This document shows positions 5,311-12,559 of a stretch of 14,580 nucleotides of DNA, piece after piece. The notes below the pieces were generated by a model, which saw nothing but the letters and a program-made list of their open reading frames with translations, had not been told where the DNA came from and made no database searches. Made by a program: the position numbers and the translations under genes. Origin of the DNA: Rhodospirillales bacterium (GTDB lineage: Bacteria > Pseudomonadota > Alphaproteobacteria > QKFK01 > SZUA-500); the NCBI GenBank assembly GCA_003252195.1, contig QKFK01000068.1:1-14580 (forward strand). The letters run 5' to 3'. Positions within the stretch are counted from its first letter, which is position 1. Every line of letters starts with the position of its first letter.

Positions 5311-7899
5311 TTATGCTTTAGCTTTAGCAGGAGTTTTCTTTTTGCTAGGAGCTTTTTTAGAAGATGATTTTTTCTTTTTAGTTGGCTTAGCGGGCGATGA
5401 GCTAGCTTTTTCTGCCAATAATTCTAATGCTTCTTCCAATGTTATAACATCTTTATCGCGCAAAACCTTAGGCAAGCTAGCATTGGTTTTACCATGTTTA
5501 ACATATGGTCCAAAACGACCTTTTTGTAAGGTGATTGGTTGGTTGTCATCTGGGTGTTTGCCAATCTCAATCGGCTCATTCTTTTGTTCTGTATCAATAA
5601 TCTCAATAGCTTTTACTAAAGAAACGGTCAAAACACTTTCAGTTTTTGGCATTGATTTATATGCGCTACCATATTTTAAGAATGGACCAAATCTGCCAAC
5701 GCCTGCTTGAATTGTTTCTCCGCTTTTTGGGTGTTTGCCCAATGTGCGAGGCAAGCTTAATAATCCCAATGCGTCATCTAGGGTAACCTCAGGTGCTTTC
5801 ATTCCAGCAAGCAATGGAACACGCTTAGGTTTTTCAGCCCCTTTAGCGCTTTCGCCAGACTGAATATAAAAACCATAAGGTCCTTTTTTTACGTAGACAT
5901 TAAGACCTGCTTCATCAGAGCCGAGCAATCTATCTGCATCTTCTGATTTATGTCCTTCGCCATCTTCGCCATCTGTATCTGCAGATTCAGTTAAAGGACG
6001 GGTGTAATTACAATTTGGGTAATTAGAGCAACCAATAAATGCTCCAAATTTACCAATTTTAATGCTTAAAATACCCTCAGAACATTGTGGGCAAGCTCTA
6101 GGATTTGAACCATCTTCGGTTTCTGGGAAGAAGTGTTTGCCCAATACCTCATCAAGCTTGTCTAATACCTCAGACATTTTAACAGGGGCAATTTCTTGAA
6201 TATCGCCTGTAAAGCCACTCCAAAATTCTTTTAGAACAATTTTCCATTCTAAAGATCCTGAAGAAATATCATCTAACTTGTCTTCCATATCTGCGGTAAA
6301 GTTATATTGAACATATTTGTTAAAGTAACTTTCTAAGAATGCAGTAACAATACGTCCTCTATCTTCTGGGAAGAAGCGACGTTTGTCTATGGTTACATAA
6401 TTACGAGATTGTAATACCGATATAATAGATGCATAAGTTGAAGGGCGACCAATGCCAAGCTCTTCAAGCTTTTTAACTAAGCTAGCTTCTGAATAACGAG
6501 GAGGAGGTTGGGTAAAATGTTGTTCTGTGCGGGTTTCGCCACGTTTAACATTTTCGCCTTCCGATACTTTTGGCAAAATACGGATTTTATCATCATCATC
6601 GCCATCATCAGAATCTTCTTTGTATAATTTTAAGAAACCGTCAAAGTCAACAACCTGTCCAGTTGCTCTTAATGTAATTAACTTGTCATCAGATTCAGAA
6701 TCAATGCTAACTTGGTTTAATATTGCATTTTCCATTTGGCAGGCAATAGTTCTGGTCCAAATTAAATCATATAGTTTCTTTTGGTCAGAATCTAAATATT
6801 TGGCAACATCAGATGGCATTAGCTTTAAATTAGTCGGGCGGATAGCTTCGTGAGCTTCTTGAGCATTTTTTGATTTGTTTTTATAAAAACGAGGAGATGA
6901 TGGAAGATATGAATCTCCAAACAAATCTCTAATAACAGATCTTGCATCAGTTATAGCATCTTGAGCAATGCTCACACTATCAGTTCTCATATAAGTGATA
7001 AGACCAACGCTTTCGCCTTTTATTTCCACACCCTCATAAAGCTTTTGTGCTATTTGCATTGTTTTGCTAGCAGAAAAATATAGCTTGCGAGCCGCTTCTT
7101 GTTGCAATGTAGATGTTGTAAAAGCTGGTGCTGGCTGACGTGAGATTTTTTTAGGTGTTACCTTAGCAATTTTATATTGTCTAGCTTCAATTTTTTCTTT
7201 TGCAATTAAGGCGTCTTGTTCATTTTTAAGAGAGAATTTTTCTAACTTTTCGCCATCAAGTACAATTAATCTAGATTTTAGCTCAGCTTTCTTTGCTGTT
7301 TCTAAATCAACATCGATGCTCCAATATTCTTGAGAGTTAAACTCTTCAATTTCAATTTCTCTTTCGCATATAAGTCTTAATGCAACAGATTGAACTCTAC
7401 CTGCTGAACGGCAACCTGGGAGCTTTTTCCATAATACAGGTGATAGGTTGAAACCCACTAAATAATCCAGAGCGCGACGGGCTAAATATGCACTTACTAA
7501 TTGTTCATCAATTTCGCGTGGATTAGCGATAGCTTGCGTTACTGCTTTTTTTGTGATTTCGTGGAAAACAACTCTTTCTACAGGTATATTTTTAATTTTG
7601 CCTCTAGAAGTTAATTCTTGATATACGTGCCATGCAATGGCTTCTCCCTCGCGGTCAGGGTCGGTTGCGAGTATCAGTTTGCTAGCAGATTTAAGGGCGG
7701 CAACAATTTCTCTTACTTGTTTTTCTGATCTGGCATCAATTTCCCAGCTCATAGAAAAATCTTCATCTGGTCTAACAGAGCCATCTTTACTAGGTAAATC
7801 TCTAATATGTCCGTAGCTAGCTAAGACTTTATAATCTTTGCCTAAATATTTATTGATTGTTTTGGCCTTTGCCGGTGATTCTACGATAACAACATTCAT
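5311..7899 (-). CDS. topA: DNA topoisomerase I (type IA)
   Basis: Relaxes negative supercoils by cutting one strand and passing the other. The 862 residues start with a Toprim domain (1-120) holding Glu7 in VVIVESPAKAKT and the Asp80/Asp82/Glu84 cluster in ATDPDREGEAIAWH. The type IA core runs from about 130 to 580, with the active-site Tyr303 in LITYMRTDS. After it comes one C4 zinc ribbon (Cys603, Cys606, Cys624, Cys630), then three zinc-less topoisomerase C-terminal repeats (about 655-685, 720-750 and 779-815, each with a GPYGFY or GRFGPF-like core) and a tail from 838 made almost wholly of Lys, Ser, Ala and Pro. An acidic run (DSDDGDDDDK, 429-438) sits in a core loop. The start at 7899 is supported by GCGAG about eight bases upstream. 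It follows dprA by 11 bases, the usual alphaproteobacterial order. Confidence 0.98.
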   Translation of the reverse strand: MNVVIVESPAKAKTINKYLGKDYKVLASYGHIRDLPSKDGSVRPDEDFSMSWEIDARSEKQVREIVAALKSASKLILATDPDREGEAIAWHVYQELTSRGKIKNIPVERVVFHEITKKAVTQAIANPREIDEQLVSAYLARRALDYLVGFNLSPVLWKKLPGCRSAGRVQSVALRLICEREIEIEEFNSQEYWSIDVDLETAKKAELKSRLIVLDGEKLEKFSLKNEQDALIAKEKIEARQYKIAKVTPKKISRQPAPAFTTSTLQQEAARKLYFSASKTMQIAQKLYEGVEIKGESVGLITYMRTDSVSIAQDAITDARSVIRDLFGDSYLPSSPRFYKNKSKNAQEAHEAIRPTNLKLMPSDVAKYLDSDQKKLYDLIWTRTIACQMENAILNQVSIDSESDDKLITLRATGQVVDFDGFLKLYKEDSDDGDDDDKIRILPKVSEGENVKRGETRTEQHFTQPPPRYSEASLVKKLEELGIGRPSTYASIISVLQSRNYVTIDKRRFFPEDRGRIVTAFLESYFNKYVQYNFTADMEDKLDDISSGSLEWKIVLKEFWSGFTGDIQEIAPVKMSEVLDKLDEVLGKHFFPETEDGSNPRACPQCSEGILSIKIGKFGAFIGCSNYPNCNYTRPLTESADTDGEDGEGHKSEDADRLLGSDEAGLNVYVKKGPYGFYIQSGESAKGAEKPKRVPLLAGMKAPEVTLDDALGLLSLPRTLGKHPKSGETIQAGVGRFGPFLKYGSAYKSMPKTESVLTVSLVKAIEIIDTEQKNEPIEIGKHPDDNQPITLQKGRFGPYVKHGKTNASLPKVLRDKDVITLEEALELLAEKASSSPAKPTKKKKSSSKKAPSKKKTPAKAKA

Positions 7900-7910
7900 T
7901 TTTTTACTCG

Positions 7911-9068
7911 CTAATTACTTGCCAAAGCAACTTTATTGCCCACTAATCTCTCAATTTTCCCCACTATTTCTAGCTCTAATAATGCAGCCGAAACGATATT
8001 ACTCTCTATATTGCACAATCTAACTAACTCATCTACAGAAACAGCACTTTTACCCATCTTGTCAAGAATTATTGTGTGAGCATCATCAATTTCGCATTCT
8101 TTAACGATTGGTTGAGGTGGTTTTGTAATGTTAGTTATTGTTTCTTCGCGCAATGTTTTTTCAGCTATATATGGCTGTGAGAATTCTATTATATTTATAA
8201 TGTCATTTACATTCTCAACCAAATGAGCCCCATCTCTAATTAGATGGTTAGGTCCTGCTGAGCGACTTTCTGTTGGAGAACCAGGAATTGCAAAAACTTC
8301 TCTGTTTTGTTCTAGCGCTACTCTTGCTGTGATTAATGAACCAGATTTTGTTGAAGCTTCTACAACCAATATTCCTTGTGATAATCCAGATATTATTCGG
8401 TTTCTTCTTGGAAAGTTAGATGGTTGAGGCAATGTAAGCGGAGCAAATTCTGAAACAACTAAACCTCTTTGTGCGATAGAAGCATGTAATTTGGCATTTT
8501 CTTTAGGGTATGGTGTTTCAACCCCCGTGCCTAAAACTGCAATCGTGCCTGCGTTAGAGTTTTTTGAGTGTAGGGCTCCATCATGAGCTGCTGTGTCAAT
8601 TCCTCTAGCCATGCCAGAGGTTACAATAATTCCATTTTCAACTAGGTCATAAGCAATTTTGCGGGCAATAGTGCAGCCGTTGGCAGATGCATTGCGTGCA
8701 CCAACAATCCCAATAGAGGGTTTGTTTAGTAAAGATGTATCGCCAATAACATATAAGATAGGAGGGGCGTCTTCAATGTTGCGCAAAGTTTCTGAATAAG
8801 CATGCTCACAATATGCTACTAATTTTGCGCCAGATTTTTCAGCTTGTTTTAATTCCGCTTCTGCATCTTTTATAGGGCATATTTTTATTTGTTTTTTACC
8901 AGCTTTTTTAGCTATATCTGGCAAAAATTTAAGCGCCTCGGTTGCTGTGCCAAAGCGCTCTAATAAACGGTAAAAGGTAATCGGACCAACATTCTCGCTT
9001 CTTATTAATCTGAGCCAGTCAATTTTTTCATTTTCTGATAAGTTGCGTATGTCAGTTACATTTGCCAA
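7911..9068 (-). CDS. dprA: DNA-processing protein DprA (Smf)
   Basis: Binds incoming single-stranded DNA and loads RecA during transformation, and is common even in bacteria not known to be competent. The 385 residues show an N-terminal helical domain (WLRLIRSENVGPITF, 18-32), the Rossmann-like DprA core (about 80-290) with IVGARNAS (120-127), SGMARGID (151-158), FPRRNRIISGLS (219-230), SLITARVALEQNREVFAIPG and GPNHLIRDGA, and a C-terminal winged helix (about 325-380). The start is a TTG at 9066-9068: the frame meets a stop three codons further up and has no nearby in-frame ATG or GTG, and the first conserved residues begin only about 15 codons later. An AAGGA inside the plsY end lies about 12 bases upstream. 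Only five bases separate it from plsY, which suggests translational coupling. Confidence 0.96.
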   Translation of the reverse strand: MANVTDIRNLSENEKIDWLRLIRSENVGPITFYRLLERFGTATEALKFLPDIAKKAGKKQIKICPIKDAEAELKQAEKSGAKLVAYCEHAYSETLRNIEDAPPILYVIGDTSLLNKPSIGIVGARNASANGCTIARKIAYDLVENGIIVTSGMARGIDTAAHDGALHSKNSNAGTIAVLGTGVETPYPKENAKLHASIAQRGLVVSEFAPLTLPQPSNFPRRNRIISGLSQGILVVEASTKSGSLITARVALEQNREVFAIPGSPTESRSAGPNHLIRDGAHLVENVNDIINIIEFSQPYIAEKTLREETITNITKPPQPIVKECEIDDAHTIILDKMGKSAVSVDELVRLCNIESNIVSAALLELEIVGKIERLVGNKVALASN

Positions 9069-9073
9069 TAGTC

Positions 9074-9721
9074 TTACTTATCCTTTTTTACCTTAATTTT
9101 GCTTTCTTCACCTTTTATAAGGCGTGCAATATTAGCTCTGTGACGGATTATAGAAAGAACTGCGAGCAATGCGTATGTAACAACATGGGCAGTGCTTGCA
9201 AAGAAATAAGCATATAAAGGAGCTAAGCTTAATGATATTAAAGCAGCAAGAGAAGAATATTTAAATGTGAAAGCTGTTGCTAACCATGTTAAGCCAACTG
9301 CTAATCCGCAAGGCCATGATGAAGCAAACAAGAAACCGATAGTTGAGGCAACGCCTTTACCACCTTTGAATTTTAGCCATATAGGGAAGTTGTGTCCAAT
9401 AATAGCACCAAAGCCAGCTAAAAGAGCTGTGCCAAGAACTGGTATGAATGATAATAAAGCTTCTTGGTTAACAAATTTTGTAGCAATGTAATATCCAAAA
9501 CCATATGCAATTGCGGCTTTACCTGAATCTAAAAGTAATGTGATTAAGGCTAAATCTTTTCTGCCTGTGCGTAGAACATTTGTTGCGCCAATATTGCCTG
9601 AGCCAATTTTGCGGATGTCGCCAAGTCCTGCCATTTTTGTTATTACCAAACCAAATGGGATAGAACCAAATAAATAGCCTACAATAGTTGATATTGTTGC
9701 GATGGCGTAAAAATTATTCAT
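9074..9721 (-). CDS. plsY: Acyl-phosphate glycerol-3-phosphate acyltransferase PlsY
   Basis: An integral membrane enzyme that transfers the acyl group from acyl-phosphate (made by PlsX) to glycerol-3-phosphate, giving lysophosphatidic acid, the first step of phospholipid synthesis. Numbered from the Met at 9721 (215 residues), it shows the family motifs: GSIPFGLVITK (19-29), KIGSGNIGATNV (38-49), HNFPIWLKFKGGKGVA (110-125) and RHRANIARLIKGEE (193-206). About five hydrophobic segments lie between them, and the last 12 residues are highly basic. The frame stays open to an ATG at 9748, but I chose 9721 because GAGG (plus 9727-9730) sits five bases before it and family members begin just before the first membrane helix. 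It heads the plsY-dprA-topA-rnr run, 97 bases after dusA. Confidence 0.95.
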   Translation of the reverse strand: MNNFYAIATISTIVGYLFGSIPFGLVITKMAGLGDIRKIGSGNIGATNVLRTGRKDLALITLLLDSGKAAIAYGFGYYIATKFVNQEALLSFIPVLGTALLAGFGAIIGHNFPIWLKFKGGKGVASTIGFLFASSWPCGLAVGLTWLATAFTFKYSSLAALISLSLAPLYAYFFASTAHVVTYALLAVLSIIRHRANIARLIKGEESKIKVKKDK

Positions 9722-9726
9722 AAAAA

Positions 9727-9730
9727 CCTC
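9727..9730 (-). promoter_or_regulatory. Ribosome binding site deciding the plsY start
   Basis: The minus strand reads ACGAGG, then five T, then the ATG at 9721. This is a standard Shine-Dalgarno site and spacing. The upstream in-frame ATG at 9748 has none and would add nine non-conserved residues. Confidence 0.7.
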
Positions 9731-9818
9731 GTTAAAATACATAAACAACGAGCTGATGATATTATTTAATAAAAAAAAATCAAAGCTAATTTTTATCTTA
9801 AGGATATTTATTCAAATA

Positions 9819-10817
9819 TTATGTAGTTACGCTTTGTTCTTTCATTTTATTTAAGGCAGAGTGAATTACAGAAATATCGGCTCCTTCTTTTACGCCCTCA
9901 ATACTTAAGGTTTGTCGCCATATTTTTGCGCCTTTTTCACCGTTATATAATCCAAGTAAATGACGGGTTATATTATGTAGGCGAACTCCTTTTGCTAGTT
10001 CACTTTCTATATACGGAGTTATTTCTTCTATTATCTCTTCGCGAGATTTTGGCTCTTGAGTGGAGTTGAATATCTTTTTGTCAGCTTCGCTTAAAATATT
10101 GTATGGATTGGCATAAATAGCCCTGCCAATCATAACTCCATCGGTATGTTCTAAGTGCTTTAGTGCGTCATCAAGGCTTTTTACATCGCCATTGATGCAT
10201 ATTTCCATGTCTGGCAAATCTTGTTTTAGTTGGTAAACAAGCTCTGGGACTAATGGTGTTTGTCGGTTTTCTTTTGGGGTGCGTTTGCGGTCTAATATAG
10301 CTTTGCGTGCGTGAATGGTCACATGTTTGCAGCCATGGTCTCTTATAATTCTGATATAATTATAAAAGTCTTCATAAGTATCATTGTTATCAAGCCCAAT
10401 ACGCGTTTTTAATGTTACTGGTAATGATACTGCTTTTTGCATGCTAGCTAAACACTCGCCAACCAAATGAGGCTTTGCAATCAAACAGGCTCCAATTTGC
10501 GCATTTTTTACACGTTCAGAGGGGCAACCCGCGTTAAGGTTTATTTCATTATAACCATAATCTTCACCAAATTTGGCGCATTCAGCTAAATCAGAAGGGC
10601 TTGAGCCACCTAGTTGTAAAGCTACAGGTTCATCTAAATTGTGTTTTAATAATTTGTCTTTATCACCACGAATTAGGGCGTTTGCAGTAACCATCTCGCT
10701 ATAGAGTATGGTGTGTTTTGATAGAGCCCTAAAAAAAACTCTAGCATGGCGATCTGTCCACTCCATCATTGGGGCTACAGATAATCTGCGAGATAAAGGT
10801 GCGTTAAAATTGCTCAT
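9819..10817 (-). CDS. dusA: tRNA-dihydrouridine synthase DusA
   Basis: An FMN- and NADPH-dependent enzyme that reduces uridines in the tRNA D-loop; DusA makes D20 and D20a in E. coli. The 332 residues form a TIM barrel with SVAPMMEWTDRHAR (13-26), the catalytic Cys98 in NLNAGCPSERVKNAQIGACL, the flavin-site LKTRIG (136-141), IHAR (168-171), INGDV (208-212) and MIGRAIYANPY (229-239), then a small helical RNA-binding domain. The NAGCPSERV..A.IGACLI signature and the DRHARVFFR start mark the DusA subgroup rather than DusB or DusC. Its ATG overlaps the stop of the upstream L,D-transpeptidase-like gene by four bases (ATGA), so the two are translationally coupled. Only AT-rich sequence and an imperfect T-rich stretch lie between it and plsY. 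Confidence 0.96.
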   Translation of the reverse strand: MSNFNAPLSRRLSVAPMMEWTDRHARVFFRALSKHTILYSEMVTANALIRGDKDKLLKHNLDEPVALQLGGSSPSDLAECAKFGEDYGYNEINLNAGCPSERVKNAQIGACLIAKPHLVGECLASMQKAVSLPVTLKTRIGLDNNDTYEDFYNYIRIIRDHGCKHVTIHARKAILDRKRTPKENRQTPLVPELVYQLKQDLPDMEICINGDVKSLDDALKHLEHTDGVMIGRAIYANPYNILSEADKKIFNSTQEPKSREEIIEEITPYIESELAKGVRLHNITRHLLGLYNGEKGAKIWRQTLSIEGVKEGADISVIHSALNKMKEQSVTT

Positions 10818-11248
10818 GGGTAAATATAAACCTTAGTACCAATTGGGGTTAGTCCCCATAATTCTTTTATTTGTTTGTTGGTAAGAGCAATGCAACCCTT
10901 AGTCCAGTTTCTTAAATAATGATGTTTTTGTAAAATGTCAGGTAAAAAAGCATATTTGTTTTTTATTCCGTGAATCATAATATCTCCACCAGCATTAACT
11001 CCATTAGTTAAAGCATGTTCAATTTGCTCTTTGTTGGGGTAGCTTATATGCATAGATAAACAAAATTTGCTTTTATCATTTTTATAATCTATCTGATATT
11101 CACCTTCTGGAGTTTTTCCATCACCTTCAATCTCTTTTGCTCCATATGGAGTAAAGCCCAACGCAACGCGATAGCTTTTTATAACTATGTCGTTATTATA
11201 TAACTCAAGCTTGCGAGACTTTTTATGTATCTTGATAGACGTACTCAT
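10814..11248 (-). CDS. Short L,D-transpeptidase-fold (YkuD) protein, no signal peptide
   Basis: A 144-residue protein that is essentially one YkuD catalytic domain. The motif is IMIHGI (His93), then 25 residues later NWTKGCIAL with the nucleophile Cys119, and the early LELYNN and GDGKTPEGEY stretches are typical of the family. Family members make or cut 3-3 peptidoglycan crosslinks or attach proteins to peptidoglycan; the YafK/DpaA type removes Braun lipoprotein. No signal peptide or membrane segment is visible: the N-terminus MSTSIKIHKKSRK is polar and basic, which is odd for an enzyme whose substrate is periplasmic. Either export is by another route or the true substrate is different. It starts six bases after the nucleoside hydrolase stop, has no clear Shine-Dalgarno site and overlaps dusA by four bases, so it is probably translated by reinitiation. 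Confidence 0.88.
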   Translation of the reverse strand: MSTSIKIHKKSRKLELYNNDIVIKSYRVALGFTPYGAKEIEGDGKTPEGEYQIDYKNDKSKFCLSMHISYPNKEQIEHALTNGVNAGGDIMIHGIKNKYAFLPDILQKHHYLRNWTKGCIALTNKQIKELWGLTPIGTKVYIYP

Positions 11249-11254
11249 GATTAA

Positions 11255-12190
11255 TTATATGTGGGCAATTTTTTTGTTAAACAACTCAAAAAATAACATT
11301 GTATTTATTTTATCATAAACCACAATGTTACCTTCTTCGGCAGGTTCAAATACGGTCATGCCATATTCTGGGCTTTTATCATCTGTTATAATTCTAACAA
11401 ACCCTCTTCTTGCACCTGAAAATAATTCTGGTTGTAAAATATAGGCAATTGTACATGGGTCGTACATAGCAGTGCCATTGTTTGAGTTCATACGCTCTGC
11501 TGTGTTTTTTATCATTTTTACAACAGTTTTTGCTTGCTCAGTACCAATGTCTTCAATTTGTTTTATATGAGTGCCCATGGCTTTTGCTTGGCGACCAACT
11601 TCCATAGGGATAACTTTTGCTGATTTAGCTTTTGAGAACACTATCTCAGCTGATTTTGGATCGGCAAAAATGTTATATTCAGCAAATGGAGAAGCATTTC
11701 CTCTTTCGCCAGTTAATAAGAAGCACCCTCCCATAATTACAACTTCTTTTATTCTGGGGATTATGGCAGGTTCTTTTTCAAAAGCTGTAGCAATATTTGT
11801 TAAAGGCGCCAGAGCAACTAGGGTTATTTCATCTTCTGGGCTTTTCATGATTTTATCTATTATAAAATCTACTGCGTGAGTATCGCTATGTTTGTAAGGG
11901 GCAGGAGGGACAAAAACACCACCTAAGCCATCTGAGCCATGTACCCAGACTGCATCTATATTTTCATCTCGAGCAGATTTTTCGCATCCAGAATATATAG
12001 AAACATCATTGCGGTTTGCGAAATTAGCAATTTTTAATGCGTTTGATGTGCAGATATCCACAGACAAATTTCCGTTTACGGTGGTAATACCAGTGATATC
12101 TAATTCATCAGAGCCAAAAGCAAATAACAAAGCAATAGCGTCATCAACCCCAGGATCAGTATCAATTATAATTTTTTTGCTCGATGCCAT
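11255..12190 (-). CDS. Nucleoside hydrolase (IUNH family) with altered active-site motif
   Basis: Hydrolyses the N-glycosidic bond of ribonucleosides to free base and ribose, for salvage. The 311 residues include the hallmark calcium-binding IIIDTDPGVDDAIALLFA (7-24), TTVNGN (36-41), VHGSDGLGG (83-91), ALAPLTNIA (126-134), VIMGGC (151-156), NASPFAEYNIFADP (165-178) and a C-terminal AMYDPCTIAY (241-250). In many family members the last motif reads HDP or HDA, and its histidine acts near the leaving base; here it is Tyr243, with the calcium-ligand Asp244 kept. Substrate preference therefore cannot be inferred and activity may differ. The ATG at 12190 has only a weak GATGAG upstream. It is first in a run with the L,D-transpeptidase-like gene and dusA, and is divergent from the cyd genes across 142 bases. 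Confidence 0.93.
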   Translation of the reverse strand: MASSKKIIIDTDPGVDDAIALLFAFGSDELDITGITTVNGNLSVDICTSNALKIANFANRNDVSIYSGCEKSARDENIDAVWVHGSDGLGGVFVPPAPYKHSDTHAVDFIIDKIMKSPEDEITLVALAPLTNIATAFEKEPAIIPRIKEVVIMGGCFLLTGERGNASPFAEYNIFADPKSAEIVFSKAKSAKVIPMEVGRQAKAMGTHIKQIEDIGTEQAKTVVKMIKNTAERMNSNNGTAMYDPCTIAYILQPELFSGARRGFVRIITDDKSPEYGMTVFEPAEEGNIVVYDKINTMLFFELFNKKIAHI

Positions 12191-12241
12191 TGTATTTTTC
12201 TCATCAATAATTAAATTTGCCCCAAATTAAAATAACATAGT

Positions 12242-12255
12242 TTGAATTATTTCAT
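12242..12255 (+). promoter_or_regulatory. Possible degenerate FNR/FixK-like site ahead of the cyd genes
   Basis: TTGAA-TTAT-TTCAT matches the FNR/FixK consensus TTGAT-N4-ATCAA at seven of ten positions and lies within a wider imperfect palindrome (12240-12259, GTTT to AAAC). Oxygen regulators of this family often control cydAB. The centre is about 51 bases before the likely transcription start, not the ideal 41.5, so the call is weak. Confidence 0.2.
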
Positions 12256-12287
12256 AAACTAATTCTCTATGGAATATTTATAAAATC

Positions 12288-12293
12288 TATAAT
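12288..12293 (+). promoter_or_regulatory. -10 element of a putative cyd promoter
   Basis: A perfect TATAAT lies 39 bases before the ATG at 12333, predicting a start of transcription near 12300. No good -35 hexamer sits 16-18 bases upstream (CTCTAT there), which would fit a promoter that needs an activator. In this AT-rich region a chance match is possible. Confidence 0.38.
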
Positions 12294-12332
12294 ATGATTT
12301 TGTCAAAAATAAGATAGGTTTAATTTAAAAGT

Positions 12333-12533
12333 ATGAAAAACTTGTGGGTTAGTTGGGTGGATTTTTTAAAAGCGGTGTTTGGTTTAAAAACACCTTATGC
12401 TAAAACTATTCGCAAGATTATTTTGCTTAAATTAGTCGTAATTTTATCATTGTTAGCATTCTTTTTTGGCCCTCATAAACGGCCACATGTTAATGGAGAT
12501 AAAGTTCAAGAGGTGTTTTTTAATAAGGGCTAG
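12333..12533 (+). CDS. Small CydP/DUF4492-like membrane protein, probable bd-oxidase accessory
   Basis: A 66-residue protein encoded just ahead of cydA. A polar N-terminus (MKNLWVSWVDFLKAVFG) is followed by basic residues, one membrane helix (about 27-46, IRKIILLKLVVILSLLAFFF) and a short polar tail with GPHKRPHVNGDKVQEVFF. The layout, especially the KL pair in the helix, the FFGP end and the HRP-V turn after it, resembles what I recall of the small proteins named CydP or DUF4492 that are encoded next to cydAB. Known small bd subunits (CydX, CydH) stabilise the haem site, so a similar role is inferred and not shown. It starts 39 bases after the -10 element, has only a weak ribosome site (GATAGG, too far away), and ends 26 bases before cydA, so the three genes form one unit. 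Confidence 0.75.
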   Translation: MKNLWVSWVDFLKAVFGLKTPYAKTIRKIILLKLVVILSLLAFFFGPHKRPHVNGDKVQEVFFNKG

Positions 12534-12559
12534 TCCTAATTTTATGGAGACGTTGTTAG

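Noticed and set aside
5342..5710. A 122-codon plus-strand frame with a hydrophobic look
   Set aside because: It is antisense to the topA C-terminal repeats and Lys-rich tail; runs of Phe and Leu arise from reading AAA/AAG codons in reverse.
9749..9818. Possible terminator between dusA and plsY
   Set aside because: There is an AT-only 6-bp stem over the dusA stop (9804-9819) and a nine-base A-run (T-run on the coding strand), but the two are over 20 bases apart and no GC-bearing stem precedes the T-run. I could not support a terminator or a promoter here.
11571..11879. A 102-codon plus-strand frame
   Set aside because: It is antisense to conserved parts of the nucleoside hydrolase and has no independent support.
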